Below, one piece after another: positions 10,760 through 21,068 of a DNA stretch of 64,000 bases. The stretch spans positions 2,466,014-2,530,013 of the forward strand of contig NW_024753828.1 in NCBI RefSeq assembly GCF_018991925.1. Direction: 5' to 3'. This stretch comes from Homarus americanus (Eukaryota; Arthropoda; Malacostraca; Decapoda; Nephropidae). Positions within the stretch are counted from its first letter, which is position 1. Each line of letters begins with the position of its first letter. The notes beneath the pieces are model-generated. The model was given only the letters and a program-made list of their open reading frames with translations, did not search any database and was not told where the DNA came from. Position numbers and translations under genes: made by a program.

Positions 10760-11030
10760 TACTTTTACTTACTTTCTTATTTTCTCCTCTTTGCCACTCA
10801 TCTCCTCGTTAGCCACTTGGGAGGTTGGTCACGTCCTTGTTACCCACTGTTGACAAGTACTTTGGCTCCAGAATGTATCTGTACCTTCTCCAGTGTTGGT
10901 CAAGTCTGGTCGTGAAAGAGTTCACACTCAGTACCGTCACAACACTTTCTGGAAGATTGTTCCAAGTTTACCCTCATAATATTCTGGACTGTGGCTTCTT
11001 CAACCTAGAACTGTGACCCTTAGTGGGGAA
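10760..11030 (-). mobile_element. CR1-like LINE 3' fragment, diverged
   Basis: Complement of the same C-terminus and 3' UTR as 5840-6192: cactcatctcctcgttagcc near 10796 and gttggtcaagtctggtcgtg near 10895. It carries several small deletions relative to the other copies. Confidence 0.75.
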
Positions 11031-11074
11031 TCATAACATGCAATCAACATTAAAATTAGCAAAACTAATAACAC

Positions 11075-12031
11075 ACTGATGGCTCTGTTGACCCCGCTAC
11101 AGGTCGGGCCGGGGCTGGTGTCTACATCTCCCGTTCGGATGCCCCTGAGCCTATCAAACTTTCTCTCAGAGTTTCTGATGGGGCATCCTCCACTCAGGCT
11201 GAACTAATAGCCCTCCTTGCTGTCCTTCTCGCTGAGGAAGAAGCCGGTGGTTTCTGCCTTGCTTGTCTGCTGCGATTCCAGGTCTGCTCTCGATGGGATC
11301 TCATTTGGATCAGGGGAAAATAAGGACCTCATCCTTTGAATACGGGGGTTAACATCCACACTTCAGGATGCAGGCCATCCTGTGACATTCCTATGGATAC
11401 CCAGTCATGTCGGTATCTTGGGGAATGAGGCAGCAGATGGCCTTGCCAAGACTGGCTGCAACAAGGCCACACCTGACTATGTTGTTCCTCGAACACTTTT
11501 ACAGCTTAGGACCCAAATTCGCCGCAAACAGAGAGAAGCTCGGGAAGCAGCCATCCCCCTGGACTCCCCGCCCACCTGGTACGATGTCCTCCGTAAACTT
11601 CCTGACCTCTCGTACGTCTACAGGAAAGGGTCGCGGAAAAGGGAAGTGATTGCTGCCCGTATCATCATTGGGTATGACTTTGCTTGGGAGATTGGTATCC
11701 CCGCATCCCCTGAGCAACGCTCTTGTGCATTATGCAGAAGACCCGACAGCCGCACCCTTATCTACTACCTCCTAAGATGTCCCCACACACAACGCTTCCG
11801 TGACGCCTGCTGGACCACCACTCCACGACCCCCTGACGGAGACACGATGATCCTCCCCATACTGGCCAGATATCCTTCCTTCCTTAAGCTTTAGTAAGCC
11901 CCTTTATAATATTTATTTATACTGTATATACTTGTGACACTTGCCAGATGCTTCTGGTGTTATTGTACAGGTGTATCTAGTGACAGCACTAGGATCCCGC
12001 TTCCTCTATCAAGGAATAAACAATTGAAATT
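11075..12031 (+). mobile_element. I-group LINE 3' end (RNase H domain) with 14-bp TSD
   Basis: The fragment starts in the RNase H domain. TDGSVDPATGRAG carries the first catalytic Asp, TQAELIALL the Glu, DSRSALDG the next Asp, and WIPSHVGILGNEAAD the His/Asp motif; the last is in the 170-codon frame at 11382-11894. A cysteine/histidine motif (C-x2-C-x8-H-type) closes the protein, ending FLKL. Frameshifts occur near 11260 and 11350. The 3' UTR ends in an A-rich segment. The 14-bp aaaactaataacac lies immediately on both sides (11061-11074 and 12032-12045). That fixes this as a 5'-truncated, target-primed insertion. RNase H after RT is typical of the I, Nimb, LOA and related clades. Confidence 0.88.
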
Positions 12032-12045
12032 AAAACTAATAACAC

Positions 12046-13120
12046 TGATAAAAGATCAGTTTTAAAAAGAAGTCAGTCATGTACACGTTTCGAAAACTTA
12101 GACAAAGAGGTTATGTGAAAAAATAATGGATTAACGCCATTTTAAAGTTAAAATTAATGCAAGGTTGAAATAAAACACGATTTCTTATTAAAACTCGAGT
12201 AATGAAGTCCCGTTCAGATTACCAAACATCACAGGTTTCCTCCGGGGACCCCGGTTATCTCCTGTACTAACAAAAACTGCCAGGATATTACATTAATTGA
12301 AGTGTTTTTGCGAACACTAGACAAATCAATCGCCTAAGCAGCTAGTAAGCTGATAAGTGATTAAATGATAAAAAAGGAAAGCCAAGGGAATTAAGATGGT
12401 TGGTCAATCAATTGTATCAGGGTCACTACTTAGTAGGGAATACAATGATAAGTAATCAATCGAGATAGGCCATTACTTGAAGTACATAAAATAAATTTCT
12501 AGTATAAAAACTAGCCCACGGAAATTTGCAGTTAATTTTTTATACACACTCTGTAGCAGTAAAATGTATCTCAGGCAACTTTATGAGGAAAATGGGTTGT
12601 GTTATCATGGTACTGTGCCGACCAACACTGGATCTCTCAGGGGTGTCTGGTACGTTTCTTAAATAACGATAGTGGTTTATTTTGAGGTTCCTCGCCGTTG
12701 TACATAAAACTCTGTAATATACCACGATCAAAAGGTACGAAACCTTGTGTTGCACCGTACTCCCATTCCTTAGAGAAAAAACTACAGCGCGTTCTTGTAA
12801 ATCATCTCTCATATAACATCTCTATTTACGTTATTGAAATGTTTCACACAATTATATTTCCATTTTTCCATTTATGTTCTAATAATGTACTGAAATATTT
12901 GTTACAAATACCCTTACTGATGTACCATCTCCCATTTACTTGTAATTGCCGCCCAGTAAGTGGCTTTTGGTCATAGTGACCACACTGTTGTCAATGTTTT
13001 TTACTTGATTTTTTCAAAATTTTCCCGACACTAATTGTACATTTTGGATATAAATTTCTACTAAATAACCCCAGATTGAGGACTATAGTGTGTGTTTAAT
13101 TCTTGAACACATAATACAGC
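12046..13120. other. Unassigned DNA, possible piggyBac-like scrap
   Basis: At about 12562-12655 the plus strand reads MYLRQLYEENGLCYHGTVP. This resembles the L-x-x-x-G-x-x-x-x-G-T-V segment of piggyBac-type transposases, but it is only about 30 codons long and is followed by stops. The rest is AT-rich with no recognised feature. Confidence 0.3.
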
Positions 13121-13394
13121 ATTTTTTTTTTATTACGGGAAATAGCCCACCCGGGCACAGGTCATCGACCCACAACGAGGCCGAAAAAATAAGAGTAAAC
13201 AGATATTAAAAATACAAAATAAAAAAAAAGATAATATTAATCTGCATCACGAAGATGCCGGAAAACCAGCTTTTTGAAGTGAGACAGATTGCATGAGTAT
13301 GGAAACACAGAAAAAGGCAGAGCATTCCACAGTTTGGCTGTGTGAGGAAAAAAGGATGTACTATAACGGGTTATTCTAGTGTGACCGACATCCA

Positions 13395-13495
13395 CAGAGA
13401 AAAAATAAAAGTAACAGAGACGTGACCGATCGCCCAAGCGGCTAACGAGCCGATCAGTGAAGAGGATAAAAGAAAAAGTAAGTAAAAGAGTAAAA
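13395..13495 (+). mobile_element. CR1 3'-tail-only insertion inside LINE-A
   Basis: Contains agagacgtgaccgatcgccc and gagccgatcagtgaagag, then a degenerate (AAGTA)n run. This is the CR1 3' terminus without any upstream sequence. It separates LINE-A thumb codons (right) from its C-terminal codons (left), so it postdates LINE-A. Confidence 0.75.
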
Positions 13496-13726
13496 GAGTA
13501 TTACGAGCCCACGGCCTTGTCAGCGGTACACAGGATGCCAAATCCACCGAACATTGCGGCAAAGAGAAAGGGAAGATAGATTATCAACTAGAGGAGGAGC
13601 GTTAATAAGACGAAATGCCTTTGATTCCACCCTATCTAACAGTTGGACAGAAGAAGAGCCACCCCAGATATGAGAGCAGTACTCCAAGTTAGGACGAATG
13701 AATCCCTTACCGGTATATATACTTGA

Positions 13727-13950
13727 AGCAAAACTGTGGAATGCTCTGCCTTCTTCTGTGTTTCCATACTCTTACAATCTGTCTCACTTTAAAAAGTTGG
13801 TTTTCCGGCATCTTCGTGGTGCAGATTAATATAACCTTTTCCTTTTATATTTTTAATTTCTTTTTATTCTTATTTTTCGCCCCCTTGGCCCCGTTGTGGG
13901 TCGTTGACCTGTGCGCGGGTGGGCCAATCCCCGTAAAAAAAAATGCCCAG
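13727..13950 (+). mobile_element. LINE-A 3' end inserted in opposite orientation inside LINE-A
   Basis: The plus strand encodes KLWNALPSSVFPYSYNLSHF and a stop at about 13830. The family 3' UTR follows (ttgtgggtcgttgacctgtg, gtgggccaatccccg) and ends in nine A. It lies between the fingers/palm and thumb codons of the minus-strand copy. A 5'-truncated member of the same family therefore inserted into an older one. Confidence 0.8.
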
Positions 13951-14411
13951 GAGTGAAGTAGCTACGACATCTGTACAGCATTCCCAGCTTTCGGGAGGCA
14001 GCTTTAGCATTGTTGAGGATGTATGGCTTCCATGACATATTAGAGGAAATGATGAGGCCTAGCATATCTATTTTAGAATTTGGCAGAATGATAGCGTCCT
14101 CAAATGTGATTGGTGGGAGATCATCTAATTTGGAAAGTGTAATTGGTAAACACTGAGTTTTATTACTCTTGAATTTAACCAAGTTTCTACCTCCCCATTC
14201 GGAGAAGCTGCACAGATCCGCATTGATAGATGTAATGATATCAACTCTAGAAACAGGTCTAATTTGAGAATTAGGGGGAAGGGGATAATGCGTAAGAATG
14301 GATATAATTAGTCGCAGTGTGAAGTAAATCATTGATAAAAAGAAGGAAGAGAGTTGGTGAAAGAACGGAACCCTGTGGGGCACCACTATTGGTTGAGAAA
14401 GATCGAGAGAT

Positions 14412-16364
14412 CTATCCCTCGACAACAACTGCCATGGATTGCTTGTCAAGGAAGCTAGAAATTAGAGAACAAAGTGGGGGAGAGAAACCATAAGAGGGAA
14501 GTTTAGAACGCAGAGACTTGTGCCATACCCTGTCAAATGCTTTGGAGATGTCAAGGACCTCGACGAAAGTTTTCCCATAATCCCTAAGAGAGGGTGACCA
14601 AAGATGGGTGCAGTAGGAGAGCAGATCACCAGTAGATCTCGCCTGGCGAAAGCCATACTGGTGATCAGATAAGAGAGAATGGCGTTCAAGATGACAGAGA
14701 AAATGATAGTTTAAGATAGTTTCGAAAATCTTAGAGAGGGATGAAGTTAGGGCAATGGGGCGATAGTTAGAGGGATTGGAATGGTCACCCTTCTTCGGGA
14801 TGGACTGAACCGAGGCATGCTTCCAAAAAGAAGGAAACGTCTGGGTTTTGAGGCAAAGGCGAAAGAGGCGAGCAAGCACAGGGGCCAGAACTTCAGCACA
14901 CTCCCTCAGAACACGAGGGGGTATTCCGTCCGGTCCATGCGCCTTACTCACATCCAACCTGGATAACACACCAGCAACCCTACGAGTGGAGATTAAAGGA
15001 AAGTGCATAGGTTCAATAGGAGCAGGAGTAGGCGAGATGGAGTTGGAATCGTCTAAGGTGGAGTTATGGAAGAATAAGGTACCAAAGAGATTGGCTTTAT
15101 CAGGGGGAGAGTTGGCTATAGAGTTATCAGGTCGGAAGAGAAGAAGAAAAGAGGGAGTGCAGAAGTTATTACAGATGTTTTTGGTTAAGGACCAGAAGGA
15201 TTTACTAGAAGAAGAGTTAGTCATGACAGCGGTCTTTCTTTTTATAAAATTCCGCTTGGCCCTACGAAGAATAGCCTTACAACGATTCCTAGAAGTAATG
15301 AAAGAGGTGTGGGTAAAAGGAGGAGATAGTTTCATAGATTGATATGCCCCATCTCTTACCCTGCAAGCAAGAGAGCAGGAGCGATCAAACCATGATTGTA
15401 AAGTAAAAGTTTTGGTAGAAGATGGGATAAATGCACTCATACCACCCTGTATAACCCCAGCAATGCTGTCAGCACATACCGAGGCATCCCGAGTGGAAAA
15501 GCAACATTCATCCCAAGGAAAGTAGATGAAGTCTCGCAAGGATTGCCAGTTTGCCCTTCGATAGTGCCATAGCTGACGTTTAGAGGTGAGTAGGGGAGGT
15601 GGTCTTGTCCAGTTTGATTTAATATAAATAAGATTGTGATCAGAGGACCCTAAGGGGGTAGAAATTGAGTATGAATAGTGTGAGGGGTTAGAGGTAAAAC
15701 AAAGATCAAGAATGTTAGTAAGTTGATCCTGTCGAACAGGAACGTGTGTAGGGTGTTTAATTATTTGTTCCAAATCATTAAGTAAGGAAAAAGAGAGTGC
15801 CTCAGCTCCACCTGGGTCATCCCTTGCAGAGCCAAGCCACTCTCTGTAATGTACATTGAAATCCCCTAGGTAGAGGATCTCGGTGTTGGGGTGTGTGGAT
15901 AGCAACGACTCATGGCAAGAAGTGAGATACTCAAAGAGTTCTAAATATTTGGTAGAGTTGGGAGAACAGTATAGGAAACAAAGGAAAATAGTCACAGTTG
16001 GTAGAGATATTTTGAGCCAGATGACATCATAAAGGGAAGATTCAAGATCCGTGAGTCGACCTATAGGTGTACGTGTGTTGCAATAGGCGCATACACCTCC
16101 CTTAGAACGGAAAGAGGTATAAAGGTTGTAGTTGGAGACTTGAAAAGGTTTGGGTGAAGCTGCTTTGGTCAGTTGAAGTTCAGATAGTAGTAAGTGGTCG
16201 GGGAAAGAGGTTAATAGATGGTGCTCCACATAAGGAAAATTGGATCTCAGGCCGCGAATGTTGGAAAAATGAAGTGTGAAAAAAGCCGATCCTCCAGCAA
16301 CCGCAGTGGCATCAATTGAGGCCCCGGTAGTTTGATGATGATCAGATAAGGCCCTGGGGCCCAC
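14412..16364 (-). pseudogene. LINE-A endonuclease/reverse transcriptase ORF (650 codons, truncated)
   Basis: An apurinic-type endonuclease occupies roughly residues 28-260 (SNIRGLRSN, LYLGDFNVHYREW, GSSDHNLI). A linker runs to about 470. RT fingers and palm then run to the stop (AHGPDGIPPRVL, SNYRPIALTSSLSK, YGFRQARSTGDLL, DISKAFDRVWHKSL). The frame ends at a TAG at 14412-14414 before the GAPQGS and YADD boxes, which are found downstream in the same frame (APQGSVLSPT). Related Jockey-clade proteins are about 900-1000 residues, so about a third is cut off. The start is uncertain; the methionine used lies 27 residues before the endonuclease. Confidence 0.85.
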
Positions 16365-16689
16365 AACCTTCCCGACCAGTGGGACTCATCCGAGAAAGAC
16401 CCGCTTTAATATTATTGTCAACTGACAGCATAGGAGAATAAAGGAATAGAAAGAATAGAACAGATCAAGAGTGAGTATGGTTATATTTGTTGTGTCGTCA
16501 ATAGTAAGAGAGACAATTGAGACCCTGCAATTGTGTGTAAATAAGGCAGAAAGTCAGATCAGCAACCTGGGACTTGGTCACAATTTTTGTGATGCCATAT
16601 GGCAGCAGGGTCTACCATTAGACAATACATTATGCTTCCAATATCTTCCCAGGCGGTAGTACCTCCCTGTTTGGTAGCTGCCTACTACC

Positions 16690-17209
16690 TGTACTGGAGT
16701 TTTACCTTCTTGGGATAAAGTCAAATTAAATGTGGAAAATATGTTAATTAATTGTCGTCATGAGAGGTTTTCCAAGAACTGTGATAGTTTTATTAAGGTA
16801 TAACCTCAAGATGTGCGGTAATGTGCTTCCTTCATTTCATGGCTTATGTTGAGACAATGTTAGCCAGGATGTTTTGAACTTACCCAAGACAAAACTTGAA
16901 GTAAAGGAATATCTCATGTTAGAATTAATGAACGATGAACATCTAAGTCATGTGACTCCTGAATACTGCAAAAAATAAAATAAAATCTGTAACTAGCTTT
17001 TACTGTTTATATCGTGTCGATCCTGTGACTGTTTTTACTTTACCTGCCATTACGTAAGAGGTAATTTGATAGCGAATTTCTGTACATATTCCTTTATTCA
17101 TCAATTTATTGTACTTCGTAAATCTATATTTTCGTCTCTCGTACAAGAACTTTGTAATAATCAATAACGTCAAGGCCATCCAATATATATCTATTTACAC
17201 AATCAAGAT
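16690..17209. other. Unassigned DNA
   Basis: AT-rich; no frame or repeat recognised beyond the boundary with the LINE-A 5' end. Confidence 0.4.
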
Positions 17210-18080
17210 GAAACTATGAAGTGGCAAGAAGTAAGGCTGAGAGAATTAAGAGAAAGGCCAGGGAGGATTTCTAGGGTAAGTTGGGAGATGATCTGGACTT
17301 GAATTTCAAAGCAAATCAAAAGCTACTCTATAGATTGGACTGGACCAGTCAGTCATACCGAAAAGAAAACAAAGCTGGACATGTGAAAAAAATGACCGGA
17401 GATTTATGAATGAAACCAAATGCAATAGATGAAAAGTGTAAACAGTATTTCTCGAGTAGGATAAATGTAGCAGATATTGGAGATTTAAATCAGGACTGGC
17501 CAATGGAGCTGGGATGTGAAGTATTTACTCCAGGGGAGGAAATCAACAAAACGATTAGAAAAATGAAAATAGGGAGAGACCTTGGGGGAAGATGGTTTGC
17601 CAACACAACTAATTGATGTGAAAATTTTATAAGGGAACTGAAAAAAAAATCATTTAATCGAGCATAGACAATAGTTAATAGGTCAAAGTTTAACTACAGA
17701 AGGATATCTTTACTGCCACACAGAAAATATATATATACAAGAAAGGATTTTAGAGAGCAGATTGTGACAATAGGTAGAATCCAATTTAGGGGAAAGGCTT
17801 ATCTACATATCCCTTTTACGACCTGTTGTGGTGCATGGAGCGGAAATGAAAGTCTTACTATTTATTTGTGTAGTTACCAGATTGGATATGACTGGATTTT
17901 GAATCATTGCTGGAGCTTGTACAGAAACCACAACTAAGATGGTATAGATAGAAAAATATCCTCGAATTTTCTAGGATTGGAGACGGGAGAGGATGCCCAA
18001 GGGTAAGATGGAAGGCTAATATTACAGCCACCATCAAGGAAGGAAGCTCTAGCAGGGACTAACAGGAGAAGAAGAGGAGG
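17210..18080 (+). mobile_element. Degenerate RTE/Jockey-like LINE relic
   Basis: The plus strand gives KAERIKRKAREDF, then KKMTGDL, KCKQYFSSRINVADIGD and EEINKTIRKMKIGRDLGG. These match the region just upstream of and into the RT fingers of RTE-type LINEs (E-I-x-x-A-I-x-x-M-K-x-G-K-x-x-G). Downstream, 17815-18050 retains RPVVVHGAE and GRGCPRVRWKA, the C-terminal region, with many stops. The central palm is lost. It is an old relic. Confidence 0.6.
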
Positions 18081-18594
18081 TAATGTAGCTAACAATACGG
18101 ATTTTATAACTTATTACGAATTAGGTGATCTAACAGAACGTCTTCTAACCAAACTCAACGGAAAGAGCGCAACGAGTGGACTAATTAAATAATGAGTTGT
18201 ACAAGGTCTCTCTCTCTCTTGTGCAGTTATTCATGGCACAGACCGGTCATTGGGGAAGATTATCCTCTTTATGGTCAACGGTAATTATGCTACGGTCTGG
18301 TACACCAAAATTATACTGACACGGAAGAATAAAGCACAGAATACAAGCAAGATACACTGACATCAGCGAAGGAGACAAAAATGGCGAAATATTTTAAACT
18401 AATTTGTTTTTTAATTATTATTTTAAACTAACTAGGACTTCCATTACTTCCATAGCGTGACTCCCTTACTGATCACTCGCCAGCCTTACCTCCTCGTGGT
18501 GAAAGGGATTGAAGGTCTTTTCATTACTCTCTGAAACTTTGTTCATATTTAAGAAACACTCAACTAGACTGTGCTCTTCCTCCCGCACCCTCTT
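18081..18594. other. Unassigned DNA
   Basis: No recognised coding or repeat features. It ends at the start of a C-rich minisatellite. Confidence 0.4.
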
Positions 18595-19105
18595 CAGGTC
18601 ACCACCTCCCGCACCCTCCCCTGGCCAACAACCACCTTCCGCACCCTCCCCTGGCCACCAATCACCTCCCGCACCCTCCCCTGACCACCAACCACCTCCC
18701 GCATCCTCCCCTGGCCACCAAGCACCTTCCGCACCCTCCCCTGACCACCAACCACCTCCCCTGCATCCCTCCCCTGGCCACCAACCACCTCCCCTGCATC
18801 CTCCCCTGGCCACCAACCACCTTCCGCACTCCTCCCCTGACCACCAACCACCTCCTGCATCCTCCCCCTGGCCACTCAAGCACCTCTGCACCTCCCCTGA
18901 CCACCAACCACCTCCTGCATCCTCCCCTGGCCACCAACCACCTCCCAGACCTCCCTGGCCACCAACCACCTTCCTGCACCTCCCCTGGGCTAACAACCAC
19001 CTTCCTGCACCTCCCCTGACTAACCAACCACCTCCCGCATCCTCCCCTGGCCACCAACCACCTCCCGCATCCTCCCCTGGCCACCAACCACCTCCCGCAG
19101 TATGC
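18595..19105 (+). repeat. 30-bp C-rich minisatellite, left block
   Basis: About 17 tandem units of the form cacctcccgca[tc]cctcc then cctggccaccaac, mostly 30 bp with some 31-33-bp variants. Open frames cross it on both strands, with P/H-rich or G/W-rich 10-residue repeats. This is a by-product of a period divisible by three without stops; there is no sign of a real gene. The array stops abruptly at the YADD codons of a Jockey LINE. Confidence 0.92.
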
Positions 19106-19609
19106 AAATGACATCACTCGAGCAAATTCACGAGCACTACAGGTCGACAACACCAGACGGGAAATAGGAAATAGAAAGGGAAAATAACTACGAAAAAAAT
19201 GGAAAATCCAAACCAGTCTCCCCAAATTCACAGTAATACATACCCCTAGGCAGAAGGAAAGCCCATCCATTAGTAATCAATAATGCCCAGATAGAATACA
19301 AAAGCAGAGGCACCCTCCTGGGCCTGCATATATCCACGACAGGTTACTCCCACCATGTCCACAGCAGGAAGGAAAAGGCAAGAAGAGAGCTGAAAAAACT
19401 ATACAGCTTTAACGCGTTTCCTGAGAAAAGAAAACTCCGCTTGGTTACATCATTTATCACACCGATATTAACTTACCCAGCAGTACCTCTTCATACATGA
19501 GCACCACTCAATTATTAAAATTACAAGTGGTCCAAAATGAAGCCCTGAGAATCGTCACAGGTTAAACATACCTGAGATACATGAGAATAAAACCCATCAA
19601 CCAGCAGCT

Positions 19610-19984
19610 TTTATCGGTAGTAGGCAGCTACCAAACAGGAAGGTACCACTGCCTGGGAAGATATTGGAAGCATAATGTGTTGTCTAATGGTAGACCCTGC
19701 TGCCATATGGCATCACGAAAATTGTGACCAAGTCCCGGGTTGCTGGTCTGAATTTCTGCTTCATTTACACACAATTGCAGGGTCTCAATTGTTTCTCTTA
19801 CCATTGACAACACAACATACATATATCGTTTCTCACTTTTGATCTTTTTTTTCATTTTTGTATTTATAGTTCTTTATTATTAATATTATTATTATTACAG
19901 TTACTGTATTATTATCATTATTTATTATTTAATTTTTGTTTGTTTTATCAAATTTTATTTATTGTGAATTATTATGACTATTTA

Positions 19985-20072
<88 letters not shown>

Positions 20073-20144
20073 ATTTTCGCCCCCCAGGCCCCGATGTGGG
20101 TCAGTGACCTGTGTCCGGGTGGGCTAATCCCCATAAAAAAAAAA
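19610..20144 (+). mobile_element. Short non-autonomous derivative of LINE-A
   Basis: The first 260 bp, starting cggtagtaggcagctaccaa, are homologous to the 5' end of LINE-A (complement of 16689-16425). The last 70 bp (ccccgatgtgggtcagtgac, gggtgggctaatcccc, then an A run) match the LINE-A 3' UTR. All endonuclease and RT coding sequence is missing and replaced by AT-rich sequence with a long (ATT)n run. The four bases AGCT flank the insertion (19606-19609 and 20145-20148), and the Jockey frame rejoins across it as QQ-L-HTLASRV. It is therefore a retroposed 5'-plus-3' LINE derivative. Confidence 0.82.
19979..20071 (+). repeat. (TTA)n microsatellite, about 90 bp
   Basis: About 28 near-perfect trinucleotide units within the LINE-A derivative. 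Confidence 0.97.
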
Positions 20145-20540
20145 AGCTGCACACCCTGGCCAGCAGAGTCTGTCAAGAGATAGAACGATCAGAGCAAGAA
20201 CTCCATCAAAGACTCCCACCAGACAACGACAACAACCATCTGTGGTTCCCCAAAAGTTACCAAATCTCAAAAAGCATCACCCCCAATCTATACGGCCAGT
20301 AAGGTCGACGGAATATGAAATATGGCCCTCAAAACACCCATATATGGGATAGGGTAGGATGTACCCACGGACAATAACTAACCCATGACACAACCCTAAC
20401 ACACGATTAGCTTAGCTAACACACAGCAAGACGGTCAGCCCGCCCTCTCTTACCTCCTCCTAAATTTCTTCAATTTCCGAACTATAACTTCCTTCCCCCA
20501 CCTCTAATCTTCTTTCACCCCTCCTTTCTCTACAAAAAAA

Positions 20541-21068
20541 AAACTTCCCTGGCCACCATCCACTTCCAGCACCCTCTCATGGCCACCATCCACCTCCTGC
20601 ACCCCCTCCTCACACCATCCACCTCCCTGCACCCTCCTCCCCTGGCCACCATCCACCTCCTGCACCCCTCTTCCTCACACCATCCACCTCCTGGCACTCC
20701 TTCCATGGCCACCATCCACCTCCCACACCTTCCCATGGCCACTATCCACCTCCTGCACCCTCCCATGGCCACTATCCACCTTCTGCACCCTCCTCCTCCC
20801 ATGGCCACCATCCACTCTCCTGCACCCTACCAGTGGCTACTATCCACCCACTGCACCTCTCATGACCACTATCCACTTTCTGCACGCTTCCATGGTCACC
20901 ATCCACCTCCCGCACCCCCCTATGGCCACTATCCACCTCCCGCACCTTCCCATGGCTACCATCCACCTCCTGCACCCTACCATATCCACCATACACCTCC
21001 CGCACCCTCCCATGGCCACCATCCACCTCCCGCACCCTCCCCTGGCCACCACCTCCATCCCGCACCCA
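20541..21068 (+). repeat. 30-bp C-rich minisatellite, right block
   Basis: About 17 units of the form cacctcctgcaccctcccat then ggccaccatc (30 bp, with shorter and longer variants). It is the same unit as the left block at 18595-19105, except for two diagnostic changes (ctgg to atgg, accaac to accatc). It starts straight after the Jockey poly(A), in register with where the left block stops. Confidence 0.92.

Larger units (their letters stand above)
13122..16689 (-). mobile_element. Long Jockey-group LINE (LINE-A), nearly full length but disabled
   Basis: Read right to left. The 5' region starts ggtagtaggcagctacc at 16689. The endonuclease-RT frame is 16364-14412. The palm/thumb remainder is 14410-13960, the thumb (YCSHIWGGSSSVQLLDRVES) about 13710-13570, and the C-terminus (AKLWNALPFSVFPYSC to HLRDAD) ends at 13237. 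The 3' UTR carries gtgggtcgatgacctgtgc (complement) and a poly(T) at 13122-13131. Two plus-strand tails interrupt it, at about 13395-13495 and 13727-13950. Defects are an in-frame TAG at 14412 and loss of the two catalytic aspartates of the YADD box: residues read S-Y-A-L at about 14284-14297. Further frameshifts follow. The 3' UTR motif recurs at 20073-20142 and 54344-54405. Confidence 0.88.
19106..20540 (+). mobile_element. 5'-truncated Jockey-type LINE inserted in the minisatellite
   Basis: The sequence begins at the RT catalytic box, here degraded to QYANDIT. It continues through KKWKIQTSLPKFTVIHTP, ELKKLYSFNAFPEKRKLRL, LQVVQNEALRIVTG and MRIKPINQQL. After a 535-bp insertion (19610-20144) it resumes as LHTLASRVCQEIERSEQELH at about 20150. 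The 3' end is a run of ten A at 20531-20540. Several frameshifts and stops are present. Its closest relative here is the Jockey copy at 32700-34310 (LKFQAVQNIALRRAAKH, IHTQANVIWEKIHQEQ). Confidence 0.82.

Noticed and set aside
12562..12655. piggyBac transposase fragment
   Set aside because: A 30-codon resemblance with no catalytic aspartates, TTAA ends or extension; kept only as a note.
18466..19270. Proline/histidine-rich and glycine/tryptophan-rich proteins
   Set aside because: These frames are translations of the C-rich 30-bp minisatellite on opposite strands; no start context, domain or conservation supports a gene.
16471..19855. Homologous small proteins (VRETIETLQLCVN…) at 16471-16659 and 19855-19628
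   Set aside because: The two copies are antisense to LINE-A, both being its 5' region; the similarity is due to the shared repeat and not to a protein gene.
19974..20183. Poly-tyrosine protein
   Set aside because: It is the (ATT)n microsatellite read in one frame, with the LINE-A 3' UTR behind it.
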